Below, in pieces: positions 1-11,245 of a stretch of 64,000 nucleotides of DNA. Location of the stretch: positions 1,488,001-1,552,000 of the forward strand of contig NC_089182.1 of assembly GCF_947507565.1 (NCBI RefSeq), in the 5' to 3' direction. The notes beneath the pieces are model-generated. The model was not told the DNA's origin, did no database searches, and saw only the letters and a list, made by a program, of their open reading frames with translations. Source of the DNA: Oscarella lobularis (Eukaryota > Porifera > Homoscleromorpha > Homosclerophorida > Oscarellidae). The position numbers and the translations under genes were made by a program. Each line of letters begins with the position of its first letter. Within the stretch, counting starts at the first letter, position 1.

Positions 1-13
1 AGACATTTATTTT

Positions 14-237
14 TCAATAATTTTTCCTACTTTTTGTCCTTTTTCCGGGTTGGCTCTTTGCTGCGACTTTCCCTCTTCCTCTTCCTGAGCCTCTTCCTTT
101 TCCTTTTCCTTCTCCTCTTCTTCCTCTACCTCTGCCTCTAGCCGCTATTCCTTCATCGTCACCATGGCCAAACGCGCCTGGATTGTAGGTCGGCCCCTCC
201 TGCTGCTCCTGCCTATCGCGATGTTTCTTCTTACCGT
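14..237 (-). CDS. Arg-Gly-rich protein tail (partial, unidentified)
   Basis: The minus strand is open for about 70 codons and ends at a TGA (plus 14-16). The translation starts with a charged stretch (KKHRDRQEQQEG) and becomes a run of RG, RGRG and KGKG repeats, ending in a basic tail. An AATAAA-like poly(A) signal follows the stop immediately. RG-rich tails of this kind occur at the ends of many transposases and RNA-binding proteins; no catalytic domain is in view. The pyrimidine-rich plus strand at 61-140 is simply the complement of this tail, so the alternative is plain low-complexity DNA. The right end is not defined; a GGTAAG near 232 could be a fortuitous donor. Confidence 0.3.
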
Positions 238-396
238 AGTTTCACAAATTTTCGTTCTATATTTATTTTCGTACAACGTGCAGTGTACGAAAATTAGAAA
301 TACGAATATTACCTTGGGTTGAATAAAAATAAGTGTAATTTGTACGTCACGTAGCGCGCGTGCATAGCACGTGTACCTGTGTGTTCGGGTTGCCTT

Positions 397-2011
397 ATGT
401 CTCAGTCTATACGAACTTTCTTTAGGCCTGCCAACGGCCTTCCTGATCCGAAAGGGTCGCTGTCACAGAGTGTCACTTCGCACGCCATTGCAGCTGCAAA
501 CCGCGAAGTTGAAGAGTCTATAAACAAAGAGGATAGTCGAAAACGTGCCAAGCACTACCATCGGTAAGCATATTTGAATAATTAACGTGAGATTGGCAAA
601 ACTGTGGCTTTTTTCGAATAGATATACCGCTGTCGTCCGCGCACAAGTGGGAAGGTACGCTCTTCAGCACGGCGTCTCCGAAGCGGCGCGTGTCTTCTCA
701 AGGAAGCTTGGTCACCAGGTCAGCAAGACAACGGTCCAGTCGCTAAAGACCGCTTACGTGAGTGGTTCAAAGAAGGACGGGCATGATGGCGAGCCAACAA
801 CTCTGCCTCCAAAAAAGCGAGGAAGGAACGTTCTTTTGGGAGAAAAATTGGACCAAAAGGTCCAGGCGTACCTTGTAAAAGTGAGAGAAGGTGGTGGAGT
901 TGTCTCCGCAAGAATTGCTGTAGCCGCAGCGAAAGGGATAGTCAAATCCTACGATAAGTCATATCTCGCTGAATTTGGAGGTCACATAAGCCTTGGCGTG
1001 CCTTGGGCATACTCCCTCTTTCGTCGCATGAACTTTGTTCAAAGAAAAGTTACTACTGCTAAAAGCAAGCACTCTGCTGCGGAATTTAACCGGCTGAAAG
1101 AGAAATTTTTGGCCGATGTTGAGGCAACTGTAAAGATGGAAGAAATTCCTCCAGAACTGATTCTTAACTTAGATCAAACCGGTATAAGGATTGTTCCAAG
1201 CAGAACTTGGACTATGGAGCAACAAGGTAGCAAACGAGTTGAAATCATTGGAGCAAATGACAAAAGAATGATTACGGCTGTTTTCTGCGGATCTCTTGCT
1301 GGCAATTTCTTGCCTCTTCAAATAATATATGGAGGTAAGACTGAGCGCTGCCATCCTCGATTTCAGTTTCCAGATGACTGGGATATTACGCACTCGCCGA
1401 AGCATTGGTCCAACGAAAGTACAATGATTGAATACTTTCAAAATATTGTAATCCCCTACGTTGAAAATAGTCGTAAATCGTCTGAGGAAAAAAAAGCGGC
1501 TCTTGCCATTATGGACAACTTTAAAGGCCAAGTCACTGCTTCAGTTAGCAGTCTTCTAGAGGCGAATAATATTCACGTGTGTCTGTTGCCTGCAAACACA
1601 ACAGATCGACTGCAGCCAATGGACATATCAGTTAACAAACCAGGTAAAGATTTCTTGAAAAGGCGTTTTGAGGCCTGGTACGCAGAAGAAATTCAGAAAC
1701 AACTAGATGGAAATGACATTGAGTCTACTGAATTAGCACCAGTTGATCTTAGCTTGCCAAGGCTGAAGGTCCTAGGAGCAAAATGGATTCTGGAAATGTT
1801 TCATTATTTATCTCATAATCCACAAATAGTTGTACGAGGTTTTCAAAAAGCTGGAATTGCTGGAGTTGTGTATGGTTGCGAAGAGAGCGACGAAAGGCAA
1901 ACTGATGAAGACGAGGCCATACTGGTATACAGCGACGAGTCGGAGAGCGACGAAGGGCAAACTGATGAAGACGAGGCCATACTGGTATACAGCGACGAGT
2001 CTGATGACTGA
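397..2011 (+). CDS. pogo-like (Tc1/mariner superfamily) transposase, one intron
   Basis: DNA transposase of the pogo/Tigger group. Exon 1 (397-563, start ATG at 397) and exon 2 (622-2011) join across a 58-bp intron with GTAAGC donor and TCGAATAG acceptor, and the frame is kept through an Arg codon. After a SFF-like N-terminus (RTFFRPANG) comes a helix-turn-helix (QVGRYALQHGVSEAARVFS, then VSKTTVQSLKKAY-like). The DDE_1 catalytic core shows LNLDQTGI (first Asp), AIMDNFKGQ (second Asp) and TTDRLQPMD (third Asp), the DDD/DDE order of pogo transposases. The total of about 518 residues is normal for the family. No stop or frameshift is visible, so it may be a recent copy. I could not find convincing terminal inverted repeats. 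The acidic C-terminus carries an exact-length tandem duplication. Confidence 0.85.
1883..2002 (+). repeat. 60-bp tandem duplication in the transposase tail
   Basis: Two adjacent 60-bp units (1883-1942 and 1943-2002) differ by only one or two bases. They encode a repeated 20-residue acidic segment (Asp/Glu/Ser-rich with an AILVYSDES core) at the very C-terminus of the pogo-like transposase, just before the stop at 2011. The length is a multiple of three, so the frame is unharmed. Confidence 0.9.
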
Positions 2012-2156
2012 TGATGAAAAGGACATCATAGCTCTAGACATTCAATTGCGTAATCCTCTCTATTTCGTCAATAAATCACAAAGGCATAAGCTAAACAAAC
2101 AATCGTTATTAATCCAGTTATGATTGAATCAGGCCAGAGAGTCTACGGTAGCTTTG

Positions 2157-2513
2157 TTAAAATAATTTTGTAATCAATTTTTTAAATTTTGTAATCTCTT
2201 TATCGTTATGCCTAAAGATCAAAAGGCATGGAATTTCTAGACCTCCTTGTAGAAGATCGCCTGAGTATCTTCGTCTTCCGGTCACCCTACACTGTATACC
2301 ACCACCTCGCCTCAAGAACAATGAACACAACCGTGAAATTCTCTGTTGCAAATGACCAACAACAACATCCCGTCTCTTCACTGCCACAGCGTAGCGATCC
2401 CTAGCATTTCCGTGCTCCCTCAGGCACTCGAGTTCCTCTCCAAGAGCTGGCTCCCATATCGTTTTGTAAATGTGGAATCCTCGAATGCAACTTTCTCGTT
2501 CGAAGTCTTCCAT
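2157..2513 (-). CDS. HIRAN-domain small protein
   Basis: A 118-residue ORF. The segment RGFHIYKTIWEPALGEEL, then ECLREHGNARDRYAVAV, VVVGHLQQRISRLCSLFL and GGLEIPCLL matches my memory of small HIRAN-like proteins that are numerous in sponges and cnidarians. HIRAN domains in HLTF-type helicases bind DNA ends; no helicase is attached here. The ATG at 2513 is followed by MEDFERE. The ORF lies 98 bp downstream of the end of the Mutator-like transposase on the same strand, so it could be an accessory ORF of that element, but it could equally be an independent repeat. It is uninterrupted. Function is inferred from the domain only. Confidence 0.55.
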   Translation of the reverse strand: MEDFERESCIRGFHIYKTIWEPALGEELECLREHGNARDRYAVAVKRRDVVVGHLQQRISRLCSLFLRRGGGIQCRVTGRRRYSGDLLQGGLEIPCLLIFRHNDKEITKFKKLITKLF

Positions 2514-2610
2514 TGCCTATACGGGAACGTCCTTCTAACGCACGCAAGAAAAGAACTTTTTACTATATTTCGTACAAAAGCGGTGTACGAAAATAAAGCT
2601 GTACAAAATA

Positions 2611-3228
2611 TTATAAAACGAAATGTTTCAATGCGAAAATTTGTGAAACTACGGTATATTTCTTCCTTGTCCATCTCGTCTTGTTCCACTCCCCTGTCGC
2701 CTTCTGATTGCTCGCAGTTATTCGAACGTCATCAAGGCTCTGGAAAGCCGACAACGAGTGCTTTCCACCTAGCGTTCTAGTGACCTCCAGCGCACGCACG
2801 AAGGCCATGGAACCGTGGTTGAACTGGCAGGCAGCAAGTCGTGCTGCCGCCGTTATTAGCACGTGTCCCCTGTACTTGGCCTTCGGTGCGTACGTCCACG
2901 AAGTGTTGTGGAAAGACTCGTTCTGGCAGAGAAAAGTAAAATTGCAGGAAAATCGCTTCAGATTTGAACCTAAGTCATTTTGAGTATGACCTTCTTTACA
3001 GCTTTCCAGAAGCTTATGAGCCGAAAGGTCTCCAAAAATATCTTTCAGCTCGTGGAAGAAGAGATGAGAAAGTGGGCGAGATCGCTGGTGAGTTTCTTCG
3101 CCAGCTTTCGATCGCTGCCACCAGCACCACGAGGAGGGACCTTCTGGGCAGAATTGGTGCTGATCTTCGACCGTTTGAGGGCAACAATCGGGGCCATGGT
3201 CGAAAGAATGGCCAGGAGACGGTGTTTT
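2611..3228 (-). pseudogene. Mutator-like transposase, C-terminal exon block
   Basis: The minus strand reads through a zinc-binding type motif (HQFCPEGPSSWCWWQRSK), HELKDIFGDLSAHKLLESC, GHTQND, then NESFHNTSWTYAPK and ITAAARLAACQFNHG, ending at the stop at 2611. These match in order the C-terminal half of the invertebrate Mutator-like transposase family (typical motifs: HQFCP..SWCKWQ, LL.KC..G.TQN.NES...W, a small-residue helix with FN.G). A splice acceptor (ATTACTCAG) at 3229-3231 opens the block. Between TQND and NESF there are 17 extra residues with a pyrimidine-rich CTGCCAG end, perhaps a 50-bp intron with a decayed donor. The N-terminal half is at 5242-6609, separated by mitochondrial DNA. 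I found no convincing exon for the 40-60 residues between the two blocks. Confidence 0.65.
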
Positions 3229-3489
3229 CTGAGTAATCTATTACAAATATAAAAATTTCTGAAATCTATAGTTTTTATTATGACTTTCCTTCTTTTGAAG
3301 TTCAAATGGTTCGACGCCAAAGGATAAACCCCATAGTGCATCCACTGACATTTTTATCTTACAGCATGGACATACACTATCGGCCGCCATTGTGTGCATA
3401 TCACGCGGTATGTGTAAGCCGCCAGATTTGTACGAAATTTGAGCCAACGACTTATTGTGCAGAGAGATAACATGAGTCCATATTTAGCT

Positions 3490-4378
<889 letters not shown>

Positions 4379-4380
<2 letters not shown>

Positions 4381-4445
4381 GCTCAATTGGTAGAGCATTT
4401 ACCTTGTAAGTAAAATAGTGTGGGTTCAATTCCTACTAAAGGCTA
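4379..4445 (+). pseudogene. trnT: mitochondrial tRNA-Thr(UGU), 5' end missing
   Basis: D-arm remnant, anticodon arm with loop TTGTAAG (anticodon TGT), T-arm (TGGGTTCAATTCCTA) and 3' acceptor strand AAAGGCT are present. The 5' acceptor strand is replaced by cox1 sequence. A complete copy of the same tRNA is on the minus strand at 47495-47569, which allows direct comparison: the two agree from the D-arm onward. Confidence 0.85.
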
Positions 4446-4470
4446 GAAAATTTATGATCGAATTAACTAA

Positions 4471-4734
<264 letters not shown>

Positions 4735-4799
4735 CTTCTAGGTAATAAAGAATGCTTAATATCTTTTGTAATTTAGGAGCTCAATGAGCCTCCTTGTTA

Positions 4800-4885
4800 G
4801 ATGAGATGGCTGAGTCAGGTAAAGCGACAGTTTGCTAAACTGTGATCATCTTATAGGTCCATGGGTTCAAATCCCATTCTCGTCG
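4800..4885 (+). tRNA. trnS: mitochondrial tRNA-Ser(GCU), numt copy
   Basis: Seven-pair acceptor stem (GATGAGA with TCTCGTC, one G-T pair), discriminator G, anticodon loop TTGCTAA with anticodon GCT, an extended variable arm (ATCATCTTATAGGT) and T-arm TGGGTTCAAATCCCA. It sits between atp9 and tRNA-Pro inside numt 1. It is probably not expressed. Confidence 0.85.
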
Positions 4886-4892
4886 TTTACAT

Positions 4893-4965
4893 CAGGGAAT
4901 AGATTAATTGGTGGATTATCTGCTTTGGGAGTAGAAGGTTATGGGTTCAAGTCCCATTTCCCTGA
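4893..4965 (+). tRNA. trnP: mitochondrial tRNA-Pro(UGG), numt copy
   Basis: Acceptor stem CAGGGAA with TTCCCTG, discriminator A, anticodon loop CTTTGGGA (anticodon TGG) and T-arm ATGGGTTCAAGTCCCAT. It lies directly before nad4, an order seen in sponge mitochondrial genomes. It is probably a dead copy. Confidence 0.87.
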
Positions 4966-4995
4966 AATTTTATTAAGTAGGACACATTTTAAGCT

Positions 4996-5112
4996 ATGAG
5001 AGATAAAAAGATGTTAGGATTAATATTTACATTGCTCTTAATCGGGGCGTTACACGTGATGTTTATACCAAGAGAAAATAGTATTAAATTAAAGCTTGCA
5101 GCTTTAATGTGG
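4996..5112 (+). pseudogene. nad4: nad4 start (NADH dehydrogenase subunit 4), truncated
   Basis: About 39 codons, from MRDKKMLGLIFTLLLIGAL through FIPRENSIKLKLAALMW, resemble the hydrophobic N-terminus of sponge ND4. The similarity ends at about 5112, which marks the right end of the mitochondrial block. The full protein would have about 480 residues. Start at ATG 4996, 30 bp after tRNA-Pro. Confidence 0.7.
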
Positions 5113-5241
5113 TACAAGGTAGCCATCACCCCTTCTTCATATCGTCGACGTTCCCCTTGTTAGATTTTATGGCATAGCCATAGTTCGATCGCAAACTGAA
5201 ATTGAATATTAGATTATTGCCTAATCAATAATTCTATCTAC

Positions 5242-6609
5242 TGGTCAATGGCGACGTGGGTGAGACGATTTCTCCCTGTTGGGTTTCCACCATCGTCCAT
5301 AACGATTTTCTTGTTGTTGGTGACCCAAGTTCGGAGACGAGCACCCATCCTCTTGTGCACGTGACCAACGCAATCGAGTTTCCGGACTGGGTGCTCGTCT
5401 CCATATACGGCTTTTACTGCATCATAGGAACTTGAGTCACCATCGCCGATAAACGTAGTGTATCTATAATAACAGTTTGAAACGTGAGAAGCAACAAAGC
5501 AATCATTCACCTCAATTTATGCTTCTCGATCGAACGCTTGAAAAGCACCTCCGCTCCCACCGTTTCCATGGCCTTTGAGGAGCCAACGTAATTTCTCCGG
5601 CAACTGGGCTCGTGGTTTTCTAGCCACTGCTCATACTCAGGACTGCGTTTGTCAATTCTATTTACAGAAAATAGTATGGCTTTCAAAGACTTTATTTTCA
5701 GATTACCCGGACTCCTCCATTTTTTGGCAGGCCTTACAGAGGGACGAAAACACGTTGAAGTCGATGACGCTGCCATCCAGAACGACTGCCTGAACGCCGT
5801 ATAAAGAACTGAAGCCACGTCGAGCCCAGGTGCCGTCGAAAGAAATCGCTGCGTCGATGACGTCGTCGTCAGCAGCTCCGAGACGACTTCTGTATGTTTT
5901 TACAGCCTGTCTGGCAGACTCTTCAAAAACCTATGAAAAACTAGTTACTCTAAATTAGATGCAACATCTAGAGCTTTCCCACCATCCCCAGGACGTCGCT
6001 TAGTCCCTCCATATGCTGATCCCAGCTGTCGTAAAGTGGAGGCGCCGGCATGTTCATTACTCCTGCAAATCGAACAAATCCAGCTCGGTTCGAGCCTGTT
6101 CCTAATGCGGCAAGCGCGGTTCGGCGATTGACGTCGAAGCTTTGCCCACGCGTGCCAGGACGAAGACCAGACGTGAAAAACGAATGGGGCGCGGAGCATT
6201 CGTCACACGACATAACGATCTTTGACGCAAATCCCTTTCGCTCCTTTTCGTCTTCGAGCAGCGATATTCTGCCCTTTTTGCAACTCCGGCAAACGAGAAA
6301 GGACGAAATGGCAACGATTAGCTGCCGCATATCAATGAGACGGTATGTAGGGGGGTGGGTGTTTGATATAGCCGTCAAGCCGTCTTCCCGAGGCGCCGTC
6401 GTATGCCCGATGCGTGCCCACGATGAAGGGGCGTTGGCGAGCTTTTTAGCTGACGCTCCGGCAGCAGACGGCTGCTCATTCCTTTCATCGTGATTTCCGG
6501 CCGCGCCAGCGACATCCGGTTCGCTTCGTGACGATCCAGCAGCGGCTTTCTTCGCGTACGAAGGAGTTCCTCGGAATCCAGCGCGTTTCGATTTCGATCG
6601 CCGACCCAT
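5242..6609 (-). pseudogene. Mutator-like transposase, N-terminal four exons
   Basis: DDE transposase of the invertebrate Mutator-like family. Four exons join in frame on the minus strand: 6609-5983, 5930-5707, 5657-5511 and 5463-5242, with introns of 47-52 bp having donors GTGGGA, GTAATC and GTGAAT and ATAG-type acceptors. The start MGRRSKSKRAGFRGTP is family-typical. Then come CRSCKKGRIS..EDE, a CDECS zinc-type pair, FDVNRRTALAAL, GFVRFAGVMNMPAPP, ISFDGTWARRGFSS (first catalytic Asp) and TFIGDGDSSSYDAV (second Asp), then HVHKRMGARLR. The fourth exon ends at a GTAGAT donor at 5236-5241, about 125 bp from the mitochondrial insertion; the C-terminal block lies beyond it at 2611-3228. The catalytic third acidic residue is not located. 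Confidence 0.75.
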
Positions 6610-7920
6610 CGATTCGATCGCCGACCCATTTTAGCCAAAGGGAGAGGCGGAAAAGCACAGAAACAGCCGCAAAACTTGTTGCACGCGCGCGTTAGACAAA
6701 AAAAGAGCTGCGAAAATCTGGCTTTATAACCCTCTTTAGACGCTAAAAACGGCTGAAACGAATACGTAGGCGTCAGAGAACACAAGCGGAGCCAAGAAAA
6801 CGGGAATTGAACGCTGTTTAGAAGTTGTCGAAAACGCCCCTCCTAATTACGCGTTGTTTTCGCAGGTTGCTGAAGTCGCACGACCAAAAAATTAGGCAAA
6901 ATCGAAAGAACAAGGTTAAAACACTTTTAAAAAAAATTTTATTTTCTCTAAAAAAATAGTCAAAAACGTGGGCGTAACCCACGATACCACCTTGAAGCTT
7001 TGTTTTGTAGAAATTAAGAAAAGGATAATTTGGGATTTTGTTTTTGTCACAAAAGGTGTTAGAAAAACGCGTTCCAATCAATATGATTGAAGTGCACGCG
7101 TTCACAAGGTTTTTTCTAGCTTAATTAGGTGCAGAAACGTTATTGAAAACGACGAAAGCTGCTTCCAAAGTTTGCAAGCGTACCTTTTACGTGTGTACTA
7201 ATTTAGTAAGAAAACCGATGGGACGTCGAATCCCTTCGATAGAAAGAGCGAGAGAAAAGATAGAAAGACGGGTCTTCCTCGACGATCGAATAAAGGAAGG
7301 CGGCACGAAAAAACGAGTTTCTTCCGCGTCGATTTTAGAGATAGAAGGGGAAAAAACGAAGAATTGAAGTGGCGAAAAGATTGGTATGACAGCGTGCGCT
7401 CGAGCATAATAGCCGAAAGTGAATAGACTTTCCAGTATAGTGGCTGACTTAATTTAAACGTCCCTGAACTATCCGACAGCTGAATTCATTTGACGAACCC
7501 TTTTAATAGTGTCGTTTCGTGCACATGCATTACTTTACGGAGACCTTGATTATTGAAAGGTGAACATGATTCAAAATTACAGAGGTGGTACTTTCGAAAA
7601 CGCAGGAGTCGTTTTGACGTGTCTGGGAAAACCATTTCTGCGGCTAATCGATGCTCAACGTCCAAGAGAGCTTGGCATAGGAGTCTCACCGTCGCAGCGG
7701 TACCGTTGAGTGGTCTCCATAGTTTGAGCATGTTGTGGGATTCGTTCTATACGTGCAGCAAAACGTGATAGGGAAATTTATTTGAATAGATATAGTTTTG
7801 CTATTCACTCTTTTAAGCAAGCTTGTTTCTTCTGTCATCGTGGCTCTGCTGTACGTAAGGAATATAAACACGGAAAGGTACGTCTCATCGATTCCTCTAC
7901 TTGTCGAAGTATTGATAGAG
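6610..7920. other. No gene recognised
   Basis: Upstream side of the Mutator-like gene. All ORFs are short and none resembles a family I know. There are A/T tracts around 6920-6960 and purine-rich stretches at 7220-7370. I see no repeat or RNA gene. Confidence 0.5.
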
Positions 7921-8086
7921 GGTCTCACGCTCTAATAATTTCACTACAATCCTTATGAATCAATGGGGACGGCCTCACGCTCTAATAATTTCACTACAAT
8001 CCTTATGGATCAATGGGAACGGTCTCACGCTCTAGCAATTTCACTACAATCCTTATTAATCAATGGGGACGCTCTAATAATTTCAG
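7921..8086 (+). repeat. 50-bp tandem repeat, 3.3 units
   Basis: Units begin GGTCTCACGCTCTAATAATT at 7921, 7971 and 8021 and end with CAATGGGGAC or a close variant. A partial fourth unit follows at 8071. Units are about 90% identical. The same unit recurs at 8576-8735. Confidence 0.9.
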
Positions 8087-8575
8087 AGTCACGCAACCTC
8101 GACCACGAGATTTGTCGGTAAAATAGAGTTAGTGGAGAGGTTAGGCATTAGGGTCCCTAATTCCAAACAACAGCTATGCATCTGAGATGACATAGTTGTT
8201 AGGCCGACATTGATCTCCGCGAGAGATGGCTTGCCAGTCTCAATTATCATACTGGTCTAAAACCGAGCAAATTCTCCCCCATAAATCTTTAATATATACG
8301 CAGGGTGCAGGCTTTAGAAATGTGCCAGCGGCATCTTTAATGCTGAAGACAGCCATTTCAGGAAAATATCACTCGGTGCACATTCCGGCAGTTCACCGAA
8401 TCGTGCCATTTGAGTTGGAGAAGGCGTAGAATTTTGGAAAACGGACTGTCGTGAAATTTATCGTTTCGTCGAAAAAGAGAGGATTTCGTGACGGTCGAGA
8501 TTCACTGTAAAATTGACGAGAGTTGGATTGCGAAGATCTTCGGTAAAGTTACGCACTTGCTTGGCTACAATGTAT

Positions 8576-8735
8576 CAATGGGGATGTTCTCACGCTCTAC
8601 CAATTTCGCTACAATCCTTATGAATCAATGGGGACGGTCTCACGCTCTAAAAATTTCACTACAATCCTTATGAATCAATGGGGACGGCCTCACTTCTCTT
8701 GTAATTTCACTACAACTCTTATGAATCAATGCAAC
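8576..8735 (+). repeat. 50-bp tandem repeat, second array
   Basis: About three units of the same 50-bp sequence as at 7921-8086 (core TTTCACTACAATCCTTATGA and CAATGGGGAC), more diverged at the edges. The two arrays are separated by about 490 bp of unrelated DNA in which I recognise no gene. Confidence 0.88.
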
Positions 8736-8844
8736 GTTCTCTGTTTCTTAGCACTGGCGAAAGATTCTCTATCATTAATTACGGCGCAAACTCAATGGAT
8801 GAGTAAAGTTCGTTGTCATAGCCCTCTCTCGATCACCTTCGGGT

Positions 8845-9812
8845 CTATTTCTCGCACGATTCGCGAAGAGATAAGTTACCGCACGACGAACAGCGACAAA
8901 ATTCAGAAAGAGGCTCGAGAGAAGAAGCATCTACTTTGTTGCAGGAGGGGCATTTATTCACGGTAATAAAGTTTCCAACGGAGACGATCTTAGCCTTTTT
9001 CAAAGTCAAAGGCTTTTCGCCAAGAGAAAATGGCACCGTTTTGACCGACAGCAAATCATCGATTGGTGAAATGACAGAGCCAACGCGCGGAGTGAAGAGC
9101 TGGTGACCTTCGGAGGCAGAAGTGGTTTTGAGGCCGACTCGGAATTGATAACATTTGAAAAGTTCCACTTTCTCCACGAGATCGGCGCCCCAAATCGTCA
9201 AAGTGGCGAACCCTGTGGCGTCCGCAATGGCTGCTTTCACCACTTCCATTTGCGTCCGAGTGATGTTGACGTCGGTCAATTCCATAACTTTGGCTTTGAC
9301 ATCGAGAATTTAGCCGGGAAGAAAGCGGCCGACTTCGTCCAGTGTGGCCGGCACTGGAGTTTCAGGAACTTGTCCCAAATGCGTTGAAACCGAAATTTTT
9401 TGCGGCGACTTGGCAAGTCCCGAGCTTTCCTGAATTTCCGCCTCCATTTCGTTGCCAAATTTGTTTCGCTTGATGAGAACGTTTCGAAAGCAGACAGCTT
9501 CTCCGGTTTTTGTGTATTCAACAAACCTCTCGCGTTTCGCGGGGTAAAACGACACAAAACGGATTCGCCCCGTTTCGTCTGCCAAAAAACCGTGGAAGTA
9601 TTTCGTCGAACCCTTCGCTTTTAAGTCCGACAAGAGGTCGATTTTTGCGTGGAATTCTGCTCGATACGCTGCAGAACGACAATAGCAGAAATTTACCATC
9701 AAAGCGATTTGCGAAAAAGAGCAAACTTACGCGTAGGCGAATCGTGGATGTCGGCAATTCTCTGAAACGCTTTGGACGCAGCGCCTCCGAAACTGGAGCG
9801 CACAACAGCCAT
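8845..9812 (-). pseudogene. RPA-like tandem OB-fold protein, one in-frame stop
   Basis: Exon 1 (9812-9731, MAVVRSSFGGAASKAFQRIA) and exon 2 (9668-8845) join across a 62-bp intron (GTAAGT...TTCTGCAG) in frame, giving about 301 codons. Exon 2 reads a first OB-like strand set (GFLADETGRIRFVSF) and a second (ITRTQMEVVKAAIADATG, then FATLTIWGADLVEKVE, YQFRVG). It ends with a zinc-binding type region (CPSCN...CRCSSC). The pattern is that of RPA1-type single-strand DNA-binding proteins. A TAA at 9310-9312 falls between the two OB folds at the usual GK.hDVKAKV strand (here LPG-stop-ILDVKAKV) with the same frame on both sides. It is therefore a single nonsense change, an assembly error, or a recoded stop. 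GC-rich DNA lies upstream. Confidence 0.62.
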
Positions 9813-10255
9813 TGCGGAAGGACAAAAAATTGGATAGAAAGGCGAGACAGAGGTCGGACGATGATTGCCGTAGAATGGAAAGAAAACGAAAAGACGCGCT
9901 CCTATATACGGAAAAAAATCGTGACATGGATTTACGTCAGTCTGTCGAAGTTAAAGGACGCACCGAGATTTCGCGGACGACGAAAAGAGTTCGAAGCGAC
10001 GCAAGAAGAAGCCGGAGAACGCGCGACTGCGGAGCGAACGACTGCGAGAAAAGACGCTTCTAGAAACACGTCGTTCGAAGCAGCTGGACGAAAATTGCCG
10101 ACCTACCGGATTTTCGCGAGCGAAGAAGAGCGACAGCACTCGAGAAGAAAGCCGAAAGACGTTCGATCGAAGCAAAAACAAAAGGATACGCCCCTAAAAA
10201 AAGTCGCTCGAAGCGAAGTTCGCGAAAACGTCGCCAGAACAAACTGGCCAAAATC

Positions 10256-10545
10256 GATCCGACTTACCGAGGCTTCGCGAACAAATGAGAGCGACGGAAC
10301 TCGAAGGGGAAGCCAAACAAAGCGCGACGAAGGAGCGGGCACACACGGAAGGAGACGCCCCTAGGAAAAATTCGTTCGAAGCGACCAAACTGGCCGAGTC
10401 GATCCGACTTACCGAAGTTTCGCGAACAAATGCGAGCGACGGAACTCGAAGGGGAAGCCGAACAAAGCTCGACGAAGGAGCGGGCACACACGGAAGGCGA
10501 CGCCCCTAGGAAAAACTCGTTCGAATCGGCGCGGCGCGGCGCGAC
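10256..10545 (+). repeat. 145-bp tandem duplication in GC-rich DNA
   Basis: Two units with a 145-bp period (10256-10400 and 10401-10545), each starting GATCCGACTTACCGA and containing GGAAGGNGACGCCCCTAGGAAAAA. Long open frames on both strands across 9800-10760 are Arg/Glu- or Ser/Arg-rich and reflect CG and GA composition; I do not call them genes. Confidence 0.8.
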
Positions 10546-10686
10546 ACGTCGACTACCGCTCGCGCGAACGGCCGAGAAGCGAAAAGACGAAAAGAGAGCG
10601 AAAACAAAGACGAAGAGAAAGCGGCGAGAAGCGATCGAGAGAACCATAGGCGAAGCTATGCGTGGAACGCGTTCGCGCGGCGCCTT

Positions 10687-10766
10687 ATTGGTCGGCGAGC
10701 GAGCGCGGGGCGTGTCCGCTGAAACCACCCACGCGAAGGTCACGCGCCCGGAAGCTTAGTGACGTC
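10687..10766. promoter_or_regulatory. Promoter-like cluster in a CpG-rich stretch
   Basis: Within about 80 bp there is an inverted CCAAT box (ATTGG, 10687-10691), an ETS-type CCGGAAG (10748-10754) and a CRE-like TGACGTC (10760-10766), all in CpG-dense sequence. Together these are typical of animal CpG-island promoters. The nearest supported gene in the right orientation is the OB-fold gene about 0.9 kb away on the minus strand. The link is inference. Confidence 0.35.
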
Positions 10767-10973
10767 GTGCGCGGGACCCGGGGCCCCCGGTCGACGGCGA
10801 TCCAAAATAAATGTCACGATTTCGGCGACGGGCGCGTCGAAGCGAAACGCGCACGCCGGCTCGCCTCGCTCGCGGAGAAATTTGAAGCAAAGCGTTCGCG
10901 CGTCCCGGACGACCGCGTGACCGCTACGTAGGTAGCGTGACGACAACTCTCTCTTAGTAGTACTAGCTGATTT

Positions 10974-10993
10974 ACCCGTTCATCGAACGGGTT
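10974..10993. repeat. Short perfect hairpin
   Basis: ACCCGTTC-ATC-GAACGGGT: eight-base arms with a three-base loop. No role assigned. Confidence 0.7.
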
Positions 10994-11200
10994 GTTTAGG
11001 CGTTTGTATTCAAACATGAGCGCATATGAAATAATGCTTGTTCGGCCGTTTCTTGCAATATTCTAACGGCATTTGACAGCGTGTTGTCAACCCGCGGTGC
11101 CGCGCGTGCTGATAGGCCGGTCTTTCTGCCACCGCTACGACTCTATTTCGCTATATATCTCTAACGCTATATCTGCACGCTATATCTAATGCTATAACTT

Positions 11201-11245
11201 CACGAATCGGGTCTCTTTAATTAATTAAAAGAGACCCGATTCGTG
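11201..11245. repeat. Perfect palindrome, 18-bp arms
   Basis: Arms CACGAATCGGGTCTCTTT and its exact complement flank a nine-base AT spacer. A weaker inverted match continues outward (CTATATCTAATG against CATTAGAGATAG). It could be the core of a small foldback element. No coding sequence is seen from 10950 to 12080. Confidence 0.85.

Noticed and set aside
3472-3489. In-frame ATG upstream of cox1 giving a nuclear start
   Set aside because: The preceding residues do not match COX1, and the TGA Trp codons would end translation at once in the nucleus.
5090-5125. GGTACAAGGTAGCC as the 3' end of mitochondrial small rRNA
   Set aside because: The word resembles the SSU 3' end, but the bases after it do not continue the pattern and it overlaps the nad4 start; probably chance.
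9510-10760. A 284-codon plus-strand ORF and several Arg-rich ORFs
   Set aside because: They overlap the supported OB-fold exons on the other strand and follow CGA/GAA composition and the 145-bp duplication.
10974-11110. A Helitron 3' end or hammerhead ribozyme at the ACCCGTTC hairpin
   Set aside because: No CTRR end after the hairpin and no CTGANGA/GAAA hammerhead core.
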